This document shows positions 22,301 to 33,805 of a DNA stretch of 64,000 nt, one piece after another. Position 1 is the first letter of the stretch. The number at the start of each line of letters is the position of its first letter. Source of the stretch: Pseudisothecium myosuroides (Eukaryota > Streptophyta > Bryopsida > Hypnales > Lembophyllaceae). Made by a program: the position numbers and the translations under genes. Below the pieces are notes generated by a model, which was not told the origin of the DNA, made no database searches, and worked only from the letters and a program-made list of their open reading frames with translations. Location: positions 9,610,001-9,674,000 of the forward strand of contig OX637295.1 of NCBI GenBank assembly GCA_951799445.1. Direction: 5' to 3'.

Positions 22301-23800
22301 GGGTGGTCTTCCTTCTTTTTACTTCATGGACAATTTTTTTTATTTGCATCACATGATAGCAAAGGGTGGTCTTTCTTTTTTTTAAACTAATTGCATGGTT
22401 GCAAATTTTTCACTTGAGGGGAGGGGGTCCAAGGCGGAGTTGCTTGTCTCTTTTCAGGAGATAAGAATCTATCCACATTTTCAATTGTTTGTTTAATGGA
22501 CAATTGGCCTTTAGAGATTAAAAACTGCCACTTGGTCAAAAGAACTTGAATTTAATCGATCGTTGTTAGTTTCATGGTGTATACACTGTACACATATGTA
22601 ATAGAGGGAAGGAAAAATTTGTGAAGAAGGATGGAGGCAGGAAAAAATTGGGCACTTAAATTTTATTTGTAAGATAGTCCCACTTAAAAGACCATAGGAA
22701 TGAATTTACAAAAACCATAAGGTATTAAAAATATGCCTCTCATAAATTTTTATATAAAAATATGATCATCTTAAATGCAATAATTAAGGTAAATAGCCCC
22801 ACATCAAATACCCTCTTAACTGAGGTGTATACCTTAATTTACAAAGAATGATCTCCCTAGATTTTTGGTTGATTGAGGCCAAAACTCTAAACTTTCAAAT
22901 TCAAGTTGAGAAATTCAAAAAAATTGTTAGCTTAAGTTGTAGGGCATTGCATGTAGCCTATTCTAAAATAGTAAAAATCTTTATAATGGAATATTTTTAG
23001 CAAAAAATATAGATGGATGAAGTTTTGTCTCTAATTTATCCTTCAAGATTTCATCCAACATTTTCTTCTAGCCTATAAGGATATAAATGAATTCATAAGA
23101 GCCGATGGCGATGGTGAAAAGGTTCCTTTTGGAGTCCTATTTGAAATGTTAATGGAATGTTCTACTCAAAGACTTCAGCAATTTCATCAAAGTTAGATGT
23201 AAAAATTATTCAAAGTTGTCAACAATGAAAAATTCTATTCAATATCGTACTTGCACAACACACCAACCATTAAATCTACTTATGCACAAATTCAACAAGT
23301 GATCATATTCTGTATTTGTTAAATAGTGAACCCTCTATATAATTAAAAAATTCAAGAATTTATATATTTGAACCACTACATTTGAAGAAAGTCTCTTTCA
23401 CCAAATGTATATGTCAACCTCAAAAAAAATAAAAAATAAAAAAACAAAACATCTTTAACATGTATGCATTTTGAGACTTTTTCCCCCGTCCCTTCCAATA
23501 CGGCGGCTGAGAATGACCCATCAATTGTCTCCTATTGTTATTAGCTTCATTTTTTCTACTTCCCTTGTAAATCTTCCAAAAAATTGATTAATTAATTATA
23601 GAAAAAACATGTGCCATCCAAAGATATTTGACGCCAATTGTGTAATGGATACAACATCCAAAAAAATAAAAATTTAATACTTATTTAATCAACTCACATT
23701 CACACTCAAAGGAATACAAGGTCTTCTTAGATTGCCCACCTTTTGCTTGTGCCACCTAAAAAGAAAAAAAATTACTACCAAAAAAATGTGACTACAAAAT
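22301..23800. other. Inner CACTA interior, no gene seen
   Basis: AT-rich DNA without recognisable coding or repeat structure. Confidence 0.4.
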
Positions 23801-24180
23801 ACACTAACAATAAAAATATGACTACAAAATATGACTGAGGCAAAAACATGACTGCCCGTCCAAATTTCCCTTTGGCTGACCCTTTCAAAAAAATTTCAAT
23901 ACCATGGAGATATGACTGTAAAATATGACTCACCCAAAAATATGACTGGCAAATATGACTTGCCGTTCCCCAAACATGTTCCCTATGAAGTACTTTGGCA
24001 TTCCCAATAGGCGTACACTATACGCTCATGAAGTACAATGGCAAAATATGATTGGCAGTCATATTTGCAGTCACTATTTTTCCCAAGGTCTTGGCCTCCA
24101 ATAATATAACTGCATGTAGTCGCCAGTCATCCCTTGTCATATTTTTGCAGTCATAAAACACTCATTTTCTTGTAGTGTCT

Positions 24181-24270
24181 TGAATCCAACAGCAAGGCGT
24201 TGAGTGAGTGGAATCCGAAGATCCTCAAGATTATTATAGAGTGTAGTGTATTCAGCATATACTGACCAAT
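24181..24270 (+). pseudogene. Captured exon, 3' piece after the inner CACTA
   Basis: Continuation of the frame begun at 16000: GAA TCC AAC AGC AAG GCG TTG AGT GAG TGG, then AAT CCG AAG ATC CTC AAG. The open frame ends at a TGA near 24265. A splice donor in this stretch is not obvious. See the 5' piece for the joined reading. Confidence 0.45.
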
Positions 24271-26138
24271 TGTAGTTTAAATTAGCTCTAGTTTGCTGTG
24301 ACTTGGTTACCAAACCTTATTCCGCTTCTGAGGAGCTTTGTTGTGTGACAAATTCTTGCTGAAGTGGTTGCATCAGCTATTTCTATATGTATTGGACTAT
24401 GCTATTTCTATTTCTTATACAAATTCAGAGTCGAAAGTTGTAGACGACTAAAGTGACAGTGGGCAATCCTAATTTTGTTTAATGAGCAATAGCCACAAAC
24501 GTTTGGCCAAGTCACACTTACACGACTAGCTAGTATGTCCAACCAAGTGTATGAAAATATGAGTTACTGTTGGAAATAGGAGTCAGCGGGATCAAGTCTT
24601 GAACATTCTTAATTAGTATCCTCCACAGTGTCTATTCTCCATTTAACTTTGCGTCATTCTTGGGTCAGCAATGCACAATTTGAGCGCCATAGGATAGCAA
24701 ATCTTCTTTTTAAATAGTCTAGAGAGAGACTTGCATACTCCTACATCTCAGTGACTAGAGTTTTGAACTTTGTTTGTGCAGGACATACAAGATCATGGGG
24801 ATTAGCATACCCAGAGAATCTGGCATGCCTTGATGATAAAAGTTGTTAGAAAAAGCTCCGCGACTTCATTGATAACATTTTGGACCACGGTGTAGGTCTG
24901 AGGACGGCAAAGGTTCAACTATCCAACCCCTCCTGGCTCAGTTGCAAATTGCTCACTCCACATTCCAGACAATTTTAGCAGCCTAGAGGTGGGTAATTTA
25001 TCAATATCATCTCTGGTTTTGTGTTTGTTACTTCCTTGTGAAGAGAGAACCTTGGAAGAGTTTATGTTGTGGTTTATTCATTGTGTGACTTAGATAGGCA
25101 TAGGTTGGCTTTAGCTTTGTTTCCAAACTCACCGCTTCTCAAATTGAGGAGATCATTGTTGTAATTGTGACTGTGGAAATAGCTAGATGAGCAGAGTGAA
25201 GATCAATTGTGTTCATTTGCATTGATTGTTTTTTGTCTCAAAACCTTTACACAAATGCATCAAATGAAAATCACATCTACACGAATGAGTCAGATTTAGC
25301 ATGTAACTATTGTCGAGGTTGTTATCATGTTGGCACGTTCAGGATGTTTCATACTCTGAAGGTTGTTTTTCCACTTGCATGTGTAGGCTGTAGATTTCTT
25401 GGCAAGCTTTTGCGATATGATCACCAAGACATACTGACTGCCAGGGAAGCCAAGGTATGCTTTTCTTCACTTGAGCAACAGAGCAAGTTGTTGACTTGCC
25501 GACATTTTAGAATTGTATAACTTTTCAATTTTTGCCCAACTCTGCTAATTTTGCATGGACATATTCTTATGGTATTCATCACATAGTACTCTGTATATGT
25601 TTTTGTCCAATTTCTCTATGGATCCTATTAGTAGCTTCCGTGCGCATGCTAAGAATTGTAATGCAACAAAGAATAAATGTGTAGGATGATTGACACATAT
25701 GCGGTATGAGACTCAACCATGTTTTTGTATTTGGACATTGATTATCTAGTTACGTGTGGGTGCTAGATTACCCACCCTTAGTAATAAAGCGAACACGACT
25801 AGGTTCTTAGCTTTTATCCACTTTTTAATTTAAGAGGGTGTTGTAAGCGCCGTCCACCGTGCATTCCAAGCAATGGATCTTTTTGCTAATGTTTCCTAAG
25901 TGTCATGGATGGGCAAAAGAAATGCCTAGAGATGCATGCAGTGACTTTCAAGCTAACTGCCAATGATCAGGGGTTACGACAATTTAACGTAAAAAATTCT
26001 AACTTCCTAACTATCTATCCTATGTCTAGGATTGACTGGGTAGCTGGCGTCATTTCTAACGTCACTAACTACGTGAAATTACGGAAACCCTTATGTTCCT
26101 TCCATGAACCCCTAAGACTATCTTTTGTGTTTTAACGT
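24271..26138. other. Outer CACTA interior with possible exon remnants
   Basis: Base composition here is less AT-rich than in ordinary intergenic DNA, and exon-like pieces on the plus strand can be suspected. The best is 25390-25457, encoding CRFLGKLLRYDHQDILTARE and ending at AAG|GTATGC after an upstream TGTAG acceptor-like site. Together with 13402-15513 this suggests an intron-containing host gene carried by the element. The product is not identified. Confidence 0.35.
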
Positions 26139-26960
26139 TCCACCTGGAAATTCTACTCCGAAAGACTATCCCTAAATTTTAACTTCTAAATGTAACTCTA
26201 GATTTTTACTCCTTTGACTTGATTCTAAATTTTAACCTCTAAGTTTGACTCTATGTTTTAACTTTTAACTCTAAGTTTTTACTTCTAAACTACTCTAAAT
26301 TCAACCCTTTAAATTTAACTCTATGTTTTGACTCTTAACTCTCACTTTTTACTTTCAAAACTAATCCCAATTTTTAACCTCTAGGTTTGACCCTACGTTT
26401 TCACTTTCAACTCTAGATTTTTATTTCCCAAGTTAACTCCAAGTTTTAACCTCTGGGGTTGACTCTATGCTTTCACTTTTGACTCTAGATTTTTTCTACT
26501 TCTAAGAGCCAACTCTAAAATTTAACTTCTACTTCTAACTTTGATTTTTACTATCTAATTTTTATTCCAAGTTTTAACTTCTATTTTTTACCCCAAATTT
26601 TAACCTCTAATCTTCACTCTAAATTTAAATTTCTAACTTAAAAATTTAACTCCTATTTTTAACTCTAAAAGATTCTTTCTAAAATTGACTTTAAATTCTA
26701 CTTCCTAAGTTTATTCTAAATCTCAACTTTTAATTTCTACTTTTTACTCAGATTTTTGACTCCTAAATTAACTCTAACTTCTTGCTTTTAAACTACTCTA
26801 AGATTTGACTTGAGAATTTGACCCTTAAGATTTAAACTTCTAAATTAACTCCAAACTTTTAACTTCTCAATTTCACTCTAATTTTTGCCTTATAAATCTA
26901 ATCCTAAATTTTACTCCTTAATTTATGAACTTCTAAATCTAACTGCTAACCTATTCTAGC
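26139..26960. repeat. Degenerate pyrimidine-rich minisatellite
   Basis: About 35-40 variants of aactctaaattttaacttct follow each other with a period of 20-25 bp over some 820 bp. Units vary in length and sequence, so this is an old array. No ORF; nothing suggests a transcript. Confidence 0.85.
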
Positions 26961-28120
26961 TAATCAAGGGCTACGGCCTAATCAAGGAGATTAAGCAATA
27001 AGTAGGAGAAAATGCCAAAGATTAGGTTAATGGCTTACCTCATTGTTGCTAGTGTTGGAAATAACCTCGTCCACGTTTTCATGCGCATCCTCGTCCATGG
27101 TACTCCCTTGGTTATTTCTTTTCTTTTCAAAGCTCACCGCTTATTTTTAGAAAATATTACATTTTTTTAGCCTTCCTTCCCCCTTTCCTTCTTTTTCTTT
27201 CTCTTTTCTTCTTCTACAATACTACTTTTCCACCAGGTGTATTGATAGCATGCTTACAACTCAAACTCCAAAACACAAGAGAATTAATGGTCTCTCCTAC
27301 CCCCTTACACCTTCCTACTTTTCGTCATACTAATCTTTCTTCTAATGGTCACCAAGCATTCTCAAGATTTCCTCCTAGGTCTACTTCGCCCTAGCTCTAG
27401 GATACTATTGATCATCTCTCTCACCTCATCTCCTATTTCATTCTATTCTCCTCTAACCTTCCTCCATTGTGTGTAGGTGTGATTTTCTTGTTGGTGAGAG
27501 TTGGAATTTCTTATGCGCAGGTACGGTGGTGTAACTCTTTTTTCCCCTCCTCCCTTTTCGTTTTAGGCTTCTAAACCTTTATTCCCACCCCAACTAGTAG
27601 TAGGCTAATCCAACATTTTTTTGGTTTTGGTTTTAAGAGAATAGTAAACAAAAACCAACAAAAAAAAGAGTCTAGAATAAGGAGCCCGAATTGGGGCCCC
27701 AACTACTGTGCTGCTGAGCCTGGCTAATTGGCTGGGGGGTCGGGTTTCCAAAAATTTATTTTTTTATTTTTTATTTTATTTTTAGTTTGATTCTAATCAT
27801 CTTATTCTGTTTTGTTAGCTGGTCCTCGGCTGGCCCTGGTTTGATCTGGTCCAATCTGGTCCTTGTTCTGGACTTCCGCTGCTAAAGGAAAAAACTGGAT
27901 TTTTGATAACTAAGGGAAAAAATGGATTTTTGCTAACTAAAGAAAACTCGGACTTTGCTAAAACTAAATGAAAGACTGTTTTTTACTAAATTAAAGTAAA
28001 GACTTGGACTTTGCTAAAATTTGGAGAGCACGGAACCTGCTAACACTAATATCTTGGAAGCTAAACTCTGGACATGTCCAAAAAGGTCTTGGAAACTAGA
28101 CTTTGGAACTAAGGACTGGG
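26961..28120. other. Outer CACTA interior, no gene seen
   Basis: Pyrimidine-rich near 27100-27600, then a segment with repeated ggtccNNg(g/t)(t/c)tgg strings around 27820-27870. No coding region recognised. Confidence 0.4.
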
Positions 28121-28124
28121 GAGG

Positions 28125-28520
28125 TTCAAAGCTTCGCCGTAGAGTTGGTTTTAACATCAACTTTAGGACTTTGTAGCACTCCGTGGATTCAAAGCTTCGT
28201 CGTCCGGACCGTTTTAACACACACTATAGGACTTGACTTTGTCACAAGTTCAAAGCTTCGCCATCCCGGGGGGGTCCACACAACAAGGGAGACTTTAAAA
28301 GAAGGAAAGATAAAACATTTAAAGAAAACACACACGGGGGTTCAAAGCTTCGCCGTCCCGGAGGGAGGTCTGCTCAACAAGGAGAACGTTAGAAGGAGGT
28401 TAAGAATAAACTTAAAAAAAACATAGGAAGGAGGTTCAAAGCTTTGCCGTCCCGGAAGCGGGTCCACTCAACAAGGAGAACATTAGACAAAGGTAAGAAT
28501 ATACTTAAGAGAACACACAA
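28125..28520. repeat. Tandem array around ttcaaagcttcgcc(g/a)tcc
   Basis: The motif ttcaaagctt(c/t)g(c/t)c(g/a) occurs at 28125, 28188, 28249, 28341 and 28435, so spacing is about 62 bp in the first part and 92-94 bp in the second. In the later units it is followed by cccgg, then (c/g)aacaagg(g)aga and a (aa)gaata(a/t)ac-like tail. Spacing and divergence rule out a CRISPR array. Confidence 0.8.
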
Positions 28521-30335
28521 GTTAGGACACGTGGTAACACAACAACCTCACACTCTAAAGGCCCCCCAAAGCGGCATCGTCAAGGTACGGTGGAGTGTTG
28601 CTCTAGGGTTAGTACAAGATTCCAAAAGACCCCTAAACCACAAAATCTAATTCACGAGGGCACAAGAAGAGCACACAAGGTATAGGAAGACGCTCAACTC
28701 ACAACAAGGACACAAAAGAGTATACAAGGCAAGATAGAAGGACCCCCAATGACCTTCAAAGATTGAAATGCAACAACAATGAAGTCAAAAGTGCTCCAAA
28801 AACACCATAGAGGTTTTTGGCTTCAAACGCCAAAATATCCAAAATAACTTGAATCCACAAACCCAAAACAAGTATGGGGTGATTTTAGAGAGGGAAACGG
28901 AGCCCTTATATAGGTTTCCAAGGGCCCACTCCCCCCTCTAATTTTTTAACGGTAACCTTATCAACTTGGATTTTCATCCTCATACTCAAAGATTTTCATC
29001 CTAATCCCTAAAAAACAACTTCTACCATCTATGCTGGACCAATATCTTAACTTTTGAAGATTAACTCCAATCGCCGAATGGATTGCGCCGTTGGCTCCAG
29101 ATCGCCGTGTTTAGTCTTAAACCATCCTCGATCCCCCATACCGAGACCAAAAACCCATCGTAGGCTAATTTAGTTTAAAAACCAAATTGTGGTAAAATCC
29201 TAAATCTTGGGGGTCTCCTATTTTGAGCAATGTAATTAGTCTAGGGTCTCCAATAGATGCAAGAGAGTTGGAAAGGACTCTTCGTTGACTTCTTTTCACC
29301 GTCGTATGGTCCCGGGATACCGGTCAACGTCGCGGGGACCCCGCCACATGGTTAATTTCCGAGGAATCTCGCCGATTCAGGTACTTGCCGCTATTGGAAT
29401 GTCGTGAAACTTCACGGAACGCATTATTAACATAAAAAAGCTATGCTAATTTTTAGTGAGATTTTATTGTAACCTGGATAATTTCCATAAAATTCCCGTT
29501 GAAGGTTAGAACGGTTGACCACTCGAAAAAGGTTCTTCTGCAAGTTGGAAGATGCCGGAAATTTTCATAGAACCTTTTAGGAAGTCACATGAAAGACATG
29601 TAGGTGTGTTTCTATACATGGCATGATTGGTCAATGGAGATTAAAATTGGCCATCTCCTTGAATTGACGATGGTGCGAGAATCTTCTGCAAAGGAAAGAA
29701 TCTTGAGGAATCGAATTTGTCGTTGAGCTCATGGCATGGAATTTATCCTAGAACACCATCCTTGGACTGTAGATTCCTCCACGGGCCTTGTCTTGTGTTA
29801 GTGGCTTCTGCATGCTAACAATCGGGATTTTAGAAATTCATTAGTCTAATGGGGAATTCTAAATCTAACTCTAAAACCCGACCTAGTGGCCTTGCTATGG
29901 ATCCCTCGGGCCAACTTAGCCATGAATTGCCACATTCATGGTGGGATTTAGCCATTTGGGGGCTATGTGACTCAAATCCTCCAAATCTTGCCATCTTGTT
30001 ATTTCTACTCTATGTAGGCGAGATTTGGGGGAATTCTAAGTATAAATACAAACCTAGACCAATACTATAATGAGTATGACACAACCCTATTCTGGTTCTA
30101 CACTCTTTTATGGCATTTTGTATATTTTTATCAACTTTAAATTGCAAATTTTCAAAAAAATAAGTCTACGAGTCCCAAGTGACAAATTGGGAGCTCACAT
30201 TATGCTATTTGCAGAAATTGAGCTCGGTTGTAGATGAGCTTTCCCTATATTCTTTCCTTGTTTAATGTGGCAGACGCATCCTTACTTTTATCCTATGCAT
30301 TCAATGAAGGCCAACAACTGCCATATTGTTTGAGG
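28521..30335. other. Outer CACTA interior, no gene seen
   Basis: Contains a GC-rich patch at 29300-29400 (ggtcccgggataccggtcaa) and a pair of ggggaattctaa direct repeats near 29851 and 30028. A TATA-like cttatataggttt is at 28914. None is tied to a convincing ORF. Confidence 0.4.
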
Positions 30336-30490
30336 AGATGACATTTTATAGATTTAGATTTAGATTTAGACTTTTTCATAGATTTGGATTTAAATTCGGA
30401 CATTTCATAGATTTAGATTTAGAATTAGACTTAGATTTTTTCATAGATTTGAACTTTTTCATAGATGTGGACTCCTTCATAGAAATAAAA
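30336..30490. repeat. Short-period array of catagattt(a/g)ga
   Basis: Variants of tcatagatttagatttagac are repeated about six times with internal 6-bp steps. It lies within 400 bp of the right end of the outer CACTA element and may belong to its subterminal region. Confidence 0.7.
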
Positions 30491-30749
30491 CGCCTTGTTG
30501 ATTTGGCTTAAATGTACAAATTTTTACAAAGTGAAATGTCTCTTTGAGAAGATTTATTGTCTTTTAAGAATGCTGAAAAGACATGCACAATTTGTTGAAT
30601 TGACAAGATGTAGGAATTCAGTTAGGTATTTTAAGGTAATTCCTAGACACACCATTTTCAACAATTTTTTACTAGAAACACAAGACCTTTGAATACGCAT
30701 TTTTTGACTTAAAATCACACTTAAAACACCCCTTTCTCTTGTAGTGTCT

Positions 30750-31315
30750 TTAACATTTGATGAAGGTACTGGACTCCATATCTTGTCAAAAAAAGGTAAG
30801 AAAATACTTGATAGTTTTATCAAGGAATGCATTGGTAGTTTGAAGAAGAAAAATATAGGTGTTGGTTCATCAAAGAAGAATGAAGACATTGCGGAGAAGG
30901 TGGCAACAACAACACATAGAAATGGAGGTGATAGGATACCAATAGACACTAGATTAGGATGGTTTGCAATGAAATTTCAATTTGTACAATCATGATAATT
31001 TTGCTCACATAGATTTATAGTGGTTTGTAAATTTGTCTACAAACTTTGGTAGCAAATTCATACTAATTATATGATGTAGGTGGTTTGAAATCATTGTGGT
31101 CACATTGGTTGAGTTAGGATCATCGGACGTTTTAGACGGACGGACATATTAGACAATTAAAGCGGACCGGGCGGACAATGTGATTGCCCTAAAGTAGTCA
31201 CACTAGGGTCATCGGATGTTTCGGACAAATGAGCAAATTGGACAGTTTGGATGGACAATGTGACAACTATGTTTGAAATGGTAGTTTTAACTACCAATTA
31301 AATGGATGTTTTAAA
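30750..31315. repeat. Large inverted repeat, left arm (inner part)
   Basis: Continuation of the left arm after the CACTA element; it mirrors 31976-32541 (positions sum to 63291), with only scattered substitutions. It includes the 3' part of the broken ORF (stop at 30993-30995) and a stretch with many cggac motifs (31120-31260). Confidence 0.93.
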
Positions 31316-31973
31316 AATTAAAAAAAGCAAGGCAATCATGAGCCAATGGCGTAAGCCTCTCGGCCGAGGAAATCTCATAGGTGTTTAGTTGAGATCAAGA
31401 CGCGCAAAGCTGGCAGTTGCAAGACAAATTCAACTTGATCACATTGTAATCACTTGGCCTGCCCAGTGGATTCATAAAGTGGATGGGCTTTGAAATTCAT
31501 AGCGTAAAAAAATTAGAAAAAGCAAGGCAAACAAGAGCCAATGGCGTAAGCCTCTCGGCCGAGGAAATCTCATAGGTGTTTAGTTGAGATCAAGACGTGC
31601 AAAGCTGGCAGTTGTAAGACAAATTTAACGTGATCACATTGTAATCACTTGGCCTGCCCAGTGGATTCATAAAGTGGATGGACTTTGAAATTCATAGCGT
31701 AAAAAAATTAAAAAAAGCAAGGCAATCAAGATCCAATGGCGTAAGCCTCTCAGCCGAGGAAATCTCATAGGTGTTTAGTTGAGATCAAGACGCGCAAAGC
31801 TCTCAGTTGCAAGACAAATTCAACGTGATCACATTGTAATCACTTGGCTTGCCCAGTGGATTCATAAAGTGGATGGGCTTTGAAATTCATAGCGTAAAAA
31901 AATTAAAAAAAGCAAGGCAATCATGAGCCAATGCCGTAAGCTTCTTGGCCGTACGCCACGCCAATGACTATTT
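31316..31973. repeat. Centre of the inverted repeat: exact 195-bp tandem array
   Basis: The anchor gcaaggcaa occurs at 31327, 31522, 31717 and 31912, exactly 195 bp apart: three full units and a partial fourth. Units differ by only a few bases and include gtaagcctctcggccgagga, gatcaagacg(c/t)gcaaagct and gatcacattgtaatcacttgg. There is no ORF. It forms the loop between the two arms. Confidence 0.93.
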
Positions 31974-32295
31974 TTTTTAGAACATCCATTTAATTGGTAG
32001 TTAAAACTACCATTTCAAACATAGTTGTCACATTGTCCATCCAAACTGTCCGATTTGCTCGTTCGTCCGAAACATCCGATGACCCTAGTGTGACTACTTT
32101 AGGGCAATCACATTGTCCGCCCGGTCCGCCTTAACTGTCTGATATGTCCGTCCGTCTAAAACGTCCGATGATCCTAACTCAACCAATGTGACCACAATGA
32201 TTTCAAACCACCTACATCATATGATTAGTATGAATTTGCTACCAAAGTTTGTAGACAAATTTACAAACCACTATAAATCTATGTGAGCAAAATTA

Positions 32296-32628
32296 TCATG
32301 ATTGTACAAATTGAAATTTCATTGCAAACCATCCTAATCTAGTGTCTATTGGTATCCTATCACCTCCATTTCTATGTGTTGTTGTTGCCACCTTCTCCAC
32401 AATGTCTTCATTCTTCTTTGATGAACCAACACCTATATTTTTCTTCTTCAAACTACCAATGCATTCCTTGATAAAACTATCAAGTATTTTCTTACCTTTT
32501 TTTGACAAGATATGGAGTCCAGTACCTTCATCAAATGTTAGAGAAACCAAGCGTCTGACATGATCTAATCTCACCAAATCAACCTCTTCAATACAAAAAC
32601 CACCATATTCATATACAACATTAACCAA
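32296..32628 (-). CDS. Uninterrupted 110-codon ORF, unknown
   Basis: Intact counterpart of the frame broken at 13120. It opens with TTG (no ATG at that place), so it is more likely an exon than a complete gene. The protein has an acidic-hydrophobic start (YEYGGFCIEEVDLVRLDHVR), a Lys-rich middle (KKGKKILDSFIKEC, then SLKKKNIGVGSSKK) and ends in GDRIPIDTRLGWFAMKFQF. No signal peptide, membrane segment or known motif is seen. In the left arm one difference changes Val to Ala. It may come from the gene in which the inverted repeat arose, or from a transposon. Confidence 0.35.
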   Translation of the reverse strand: MVNVVYEYGGFCIEEVDLVRLDHVRRLVSLTFDEGTGLHILSKKGKKILDSFIKECIGSLKKKNIGVGSSKKNEDIVEKVATTTHRNGGDRIPIDTRLGWFAMKFQFVQS

Positions 32629-33110
32629 CTACATGCTTGTAGTATCTAGGCAAAACACTAATATCAAATTCATCAAAAGAATAGCACAAACACAATCAAC
32701 AAACTACAAAATATAAGTCATGGACCTTGAGAAGAAAGCAATTAAAAATCCAATAGACAAACACTACATCCAATTGCAAAAGCTCAAAAATTGACGATTT
32801 GTTGAGTACCTTCCTTTTGTCTACCATAGAATGAGGAACATTAACCCCTAAAGGACCATCATTTGTTTTTTGGCAACATAGAAATCTTGGGTAGGTACGT
32901 GTGAATGAGGATTTGCATATTTTAGGCTGAAGTTTCAATAGAAGGTGGGGACGAGGAATATCTTTTATATGCACTAAATTTCATGACATTTGGAAATATG
33001 AGTAAAAATTTATGGCCTAATATGTTACTTTTTTTTCATAGCTGGGCAATCAAGGCAGATAAAAAAATCACTTTTTTCAAAAATATAAAAATTGAAATTG
33101 GTTTTCTACA

Positions 33111-33347
33111 CATTAGAAGAGATTTGAGGCCTTGGAAGATTACAAGTTCCCAAGGTGTTCCCAGCCTGGGAACTCTGCCACATGCGCAATCTGACGTGGC
33201 CGAGAGAGTGCCACATCAGATTTTTTGAATTTTTTTTTCTTAGTTTGAAAAAAAAATTGACAACATTACTGTTGGTTCAGAATAGGGGAACTGGGAAGGG
33301 GAACAACCTTGAAACGGCCCTCTAGAGGCCTCAAATCTCTTCTAATG
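33111..33347. mobile_element. MITE, CATTAGAAGAG family (right arm)
   Basis: Mirror copy of 12314-12550 with the same perfect terminal inverted repeats. Confidence 0.85.
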
Positions 33348-33472
33348 GTTACATGAATGTGGAAAGCTTTGAATCATTCCATTTTGATCAATGAGTCAAA
33401 AATTATTAAAAAAAATTAGTTTGCGAGCAGTTATGGATTCAGTATATTCTAACATAAACTTTGAAGTCCTTT

Positions 33473-33758
33473 ATCATAATATTGTTTAACAGGCCCATCC
33501 CTTCCCCCTTCTAGGAGGGATAATACCTCCTGGGATTTCTGGAAGGCAATTTAGTTATAATTTGAATGTAACAATTAGTTGGGTTTTGTGAGTTCTCTGA
33601 CAGGGTTTTTGTGAGTTGTTGACGAATCATTAGTTGCAAGTTGTGAGTGGGTGCAAACTTACGTTTTAATTGTAGCTTTGTAATTTCCAAGCTTGAGAAC
33701 TCCCGCTTTTGGGGAGAGCAAAAAGGATCCCTCCAGCATTGGTTAACATTGTTATGAT
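33473..33758. mobile_element. MITE, ACATAACATTGTTAA family (right arm)
   Basis: Mirror copy of 11903-12188. Confidence 0.75.
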
Positions 33759-33805
33759 CTTATTCAATTTTCAATATTTAAATAAATAAATAAATTATAA
33801 GATGT

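Larger units (their letters stand above)
16017..24180. mobile_element. 8.2-kb CACTA element nested in the larger one
   Basis: The element is 16020-24177 (8158 bp), flanked by TCT (16017-16019, 24178-24180). Both termini read CACTACAAGAAAATGAGTG and remain identical for about 35 bases (through TTTTATGACTGC). The subterminal 0.4-0.9 kb at each end is packed with AATATGACT/AGTCATATT motifs, which by analogy with En/Spm would be transposase binding sites. No transposase ORF is seen. The identical termini suggest a more recent insertion than the outer element. Confidence 0.95.
13117..30749. mobile_element. 17.6-kb CACTA element with TCT target duplication
   Basis: The element is 13120-30746. The left terminus is CACTACATGAGATATGGGTG and the right, on the other strand, CACTACAAGAGAAAGGGGTG; 23 of the first 27 bases agree. 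TCT flanks both ends (13117-13119, 30747-30749). Removing the element and one TCT recreates the sequence of the intact right arm near 32541 with one substitution, so the unoccupied site is present in the same window. No long transposase ORF is visible. It contains pieces of host exons and a second CACTA element, and appears non-autonomous. Confidence 0.92.

Noticed and set aside
28125..28520. CRISPR-like array
   Set aside because: Eukaryotic context, uneven spacing, diverged repeats and no cas genes.
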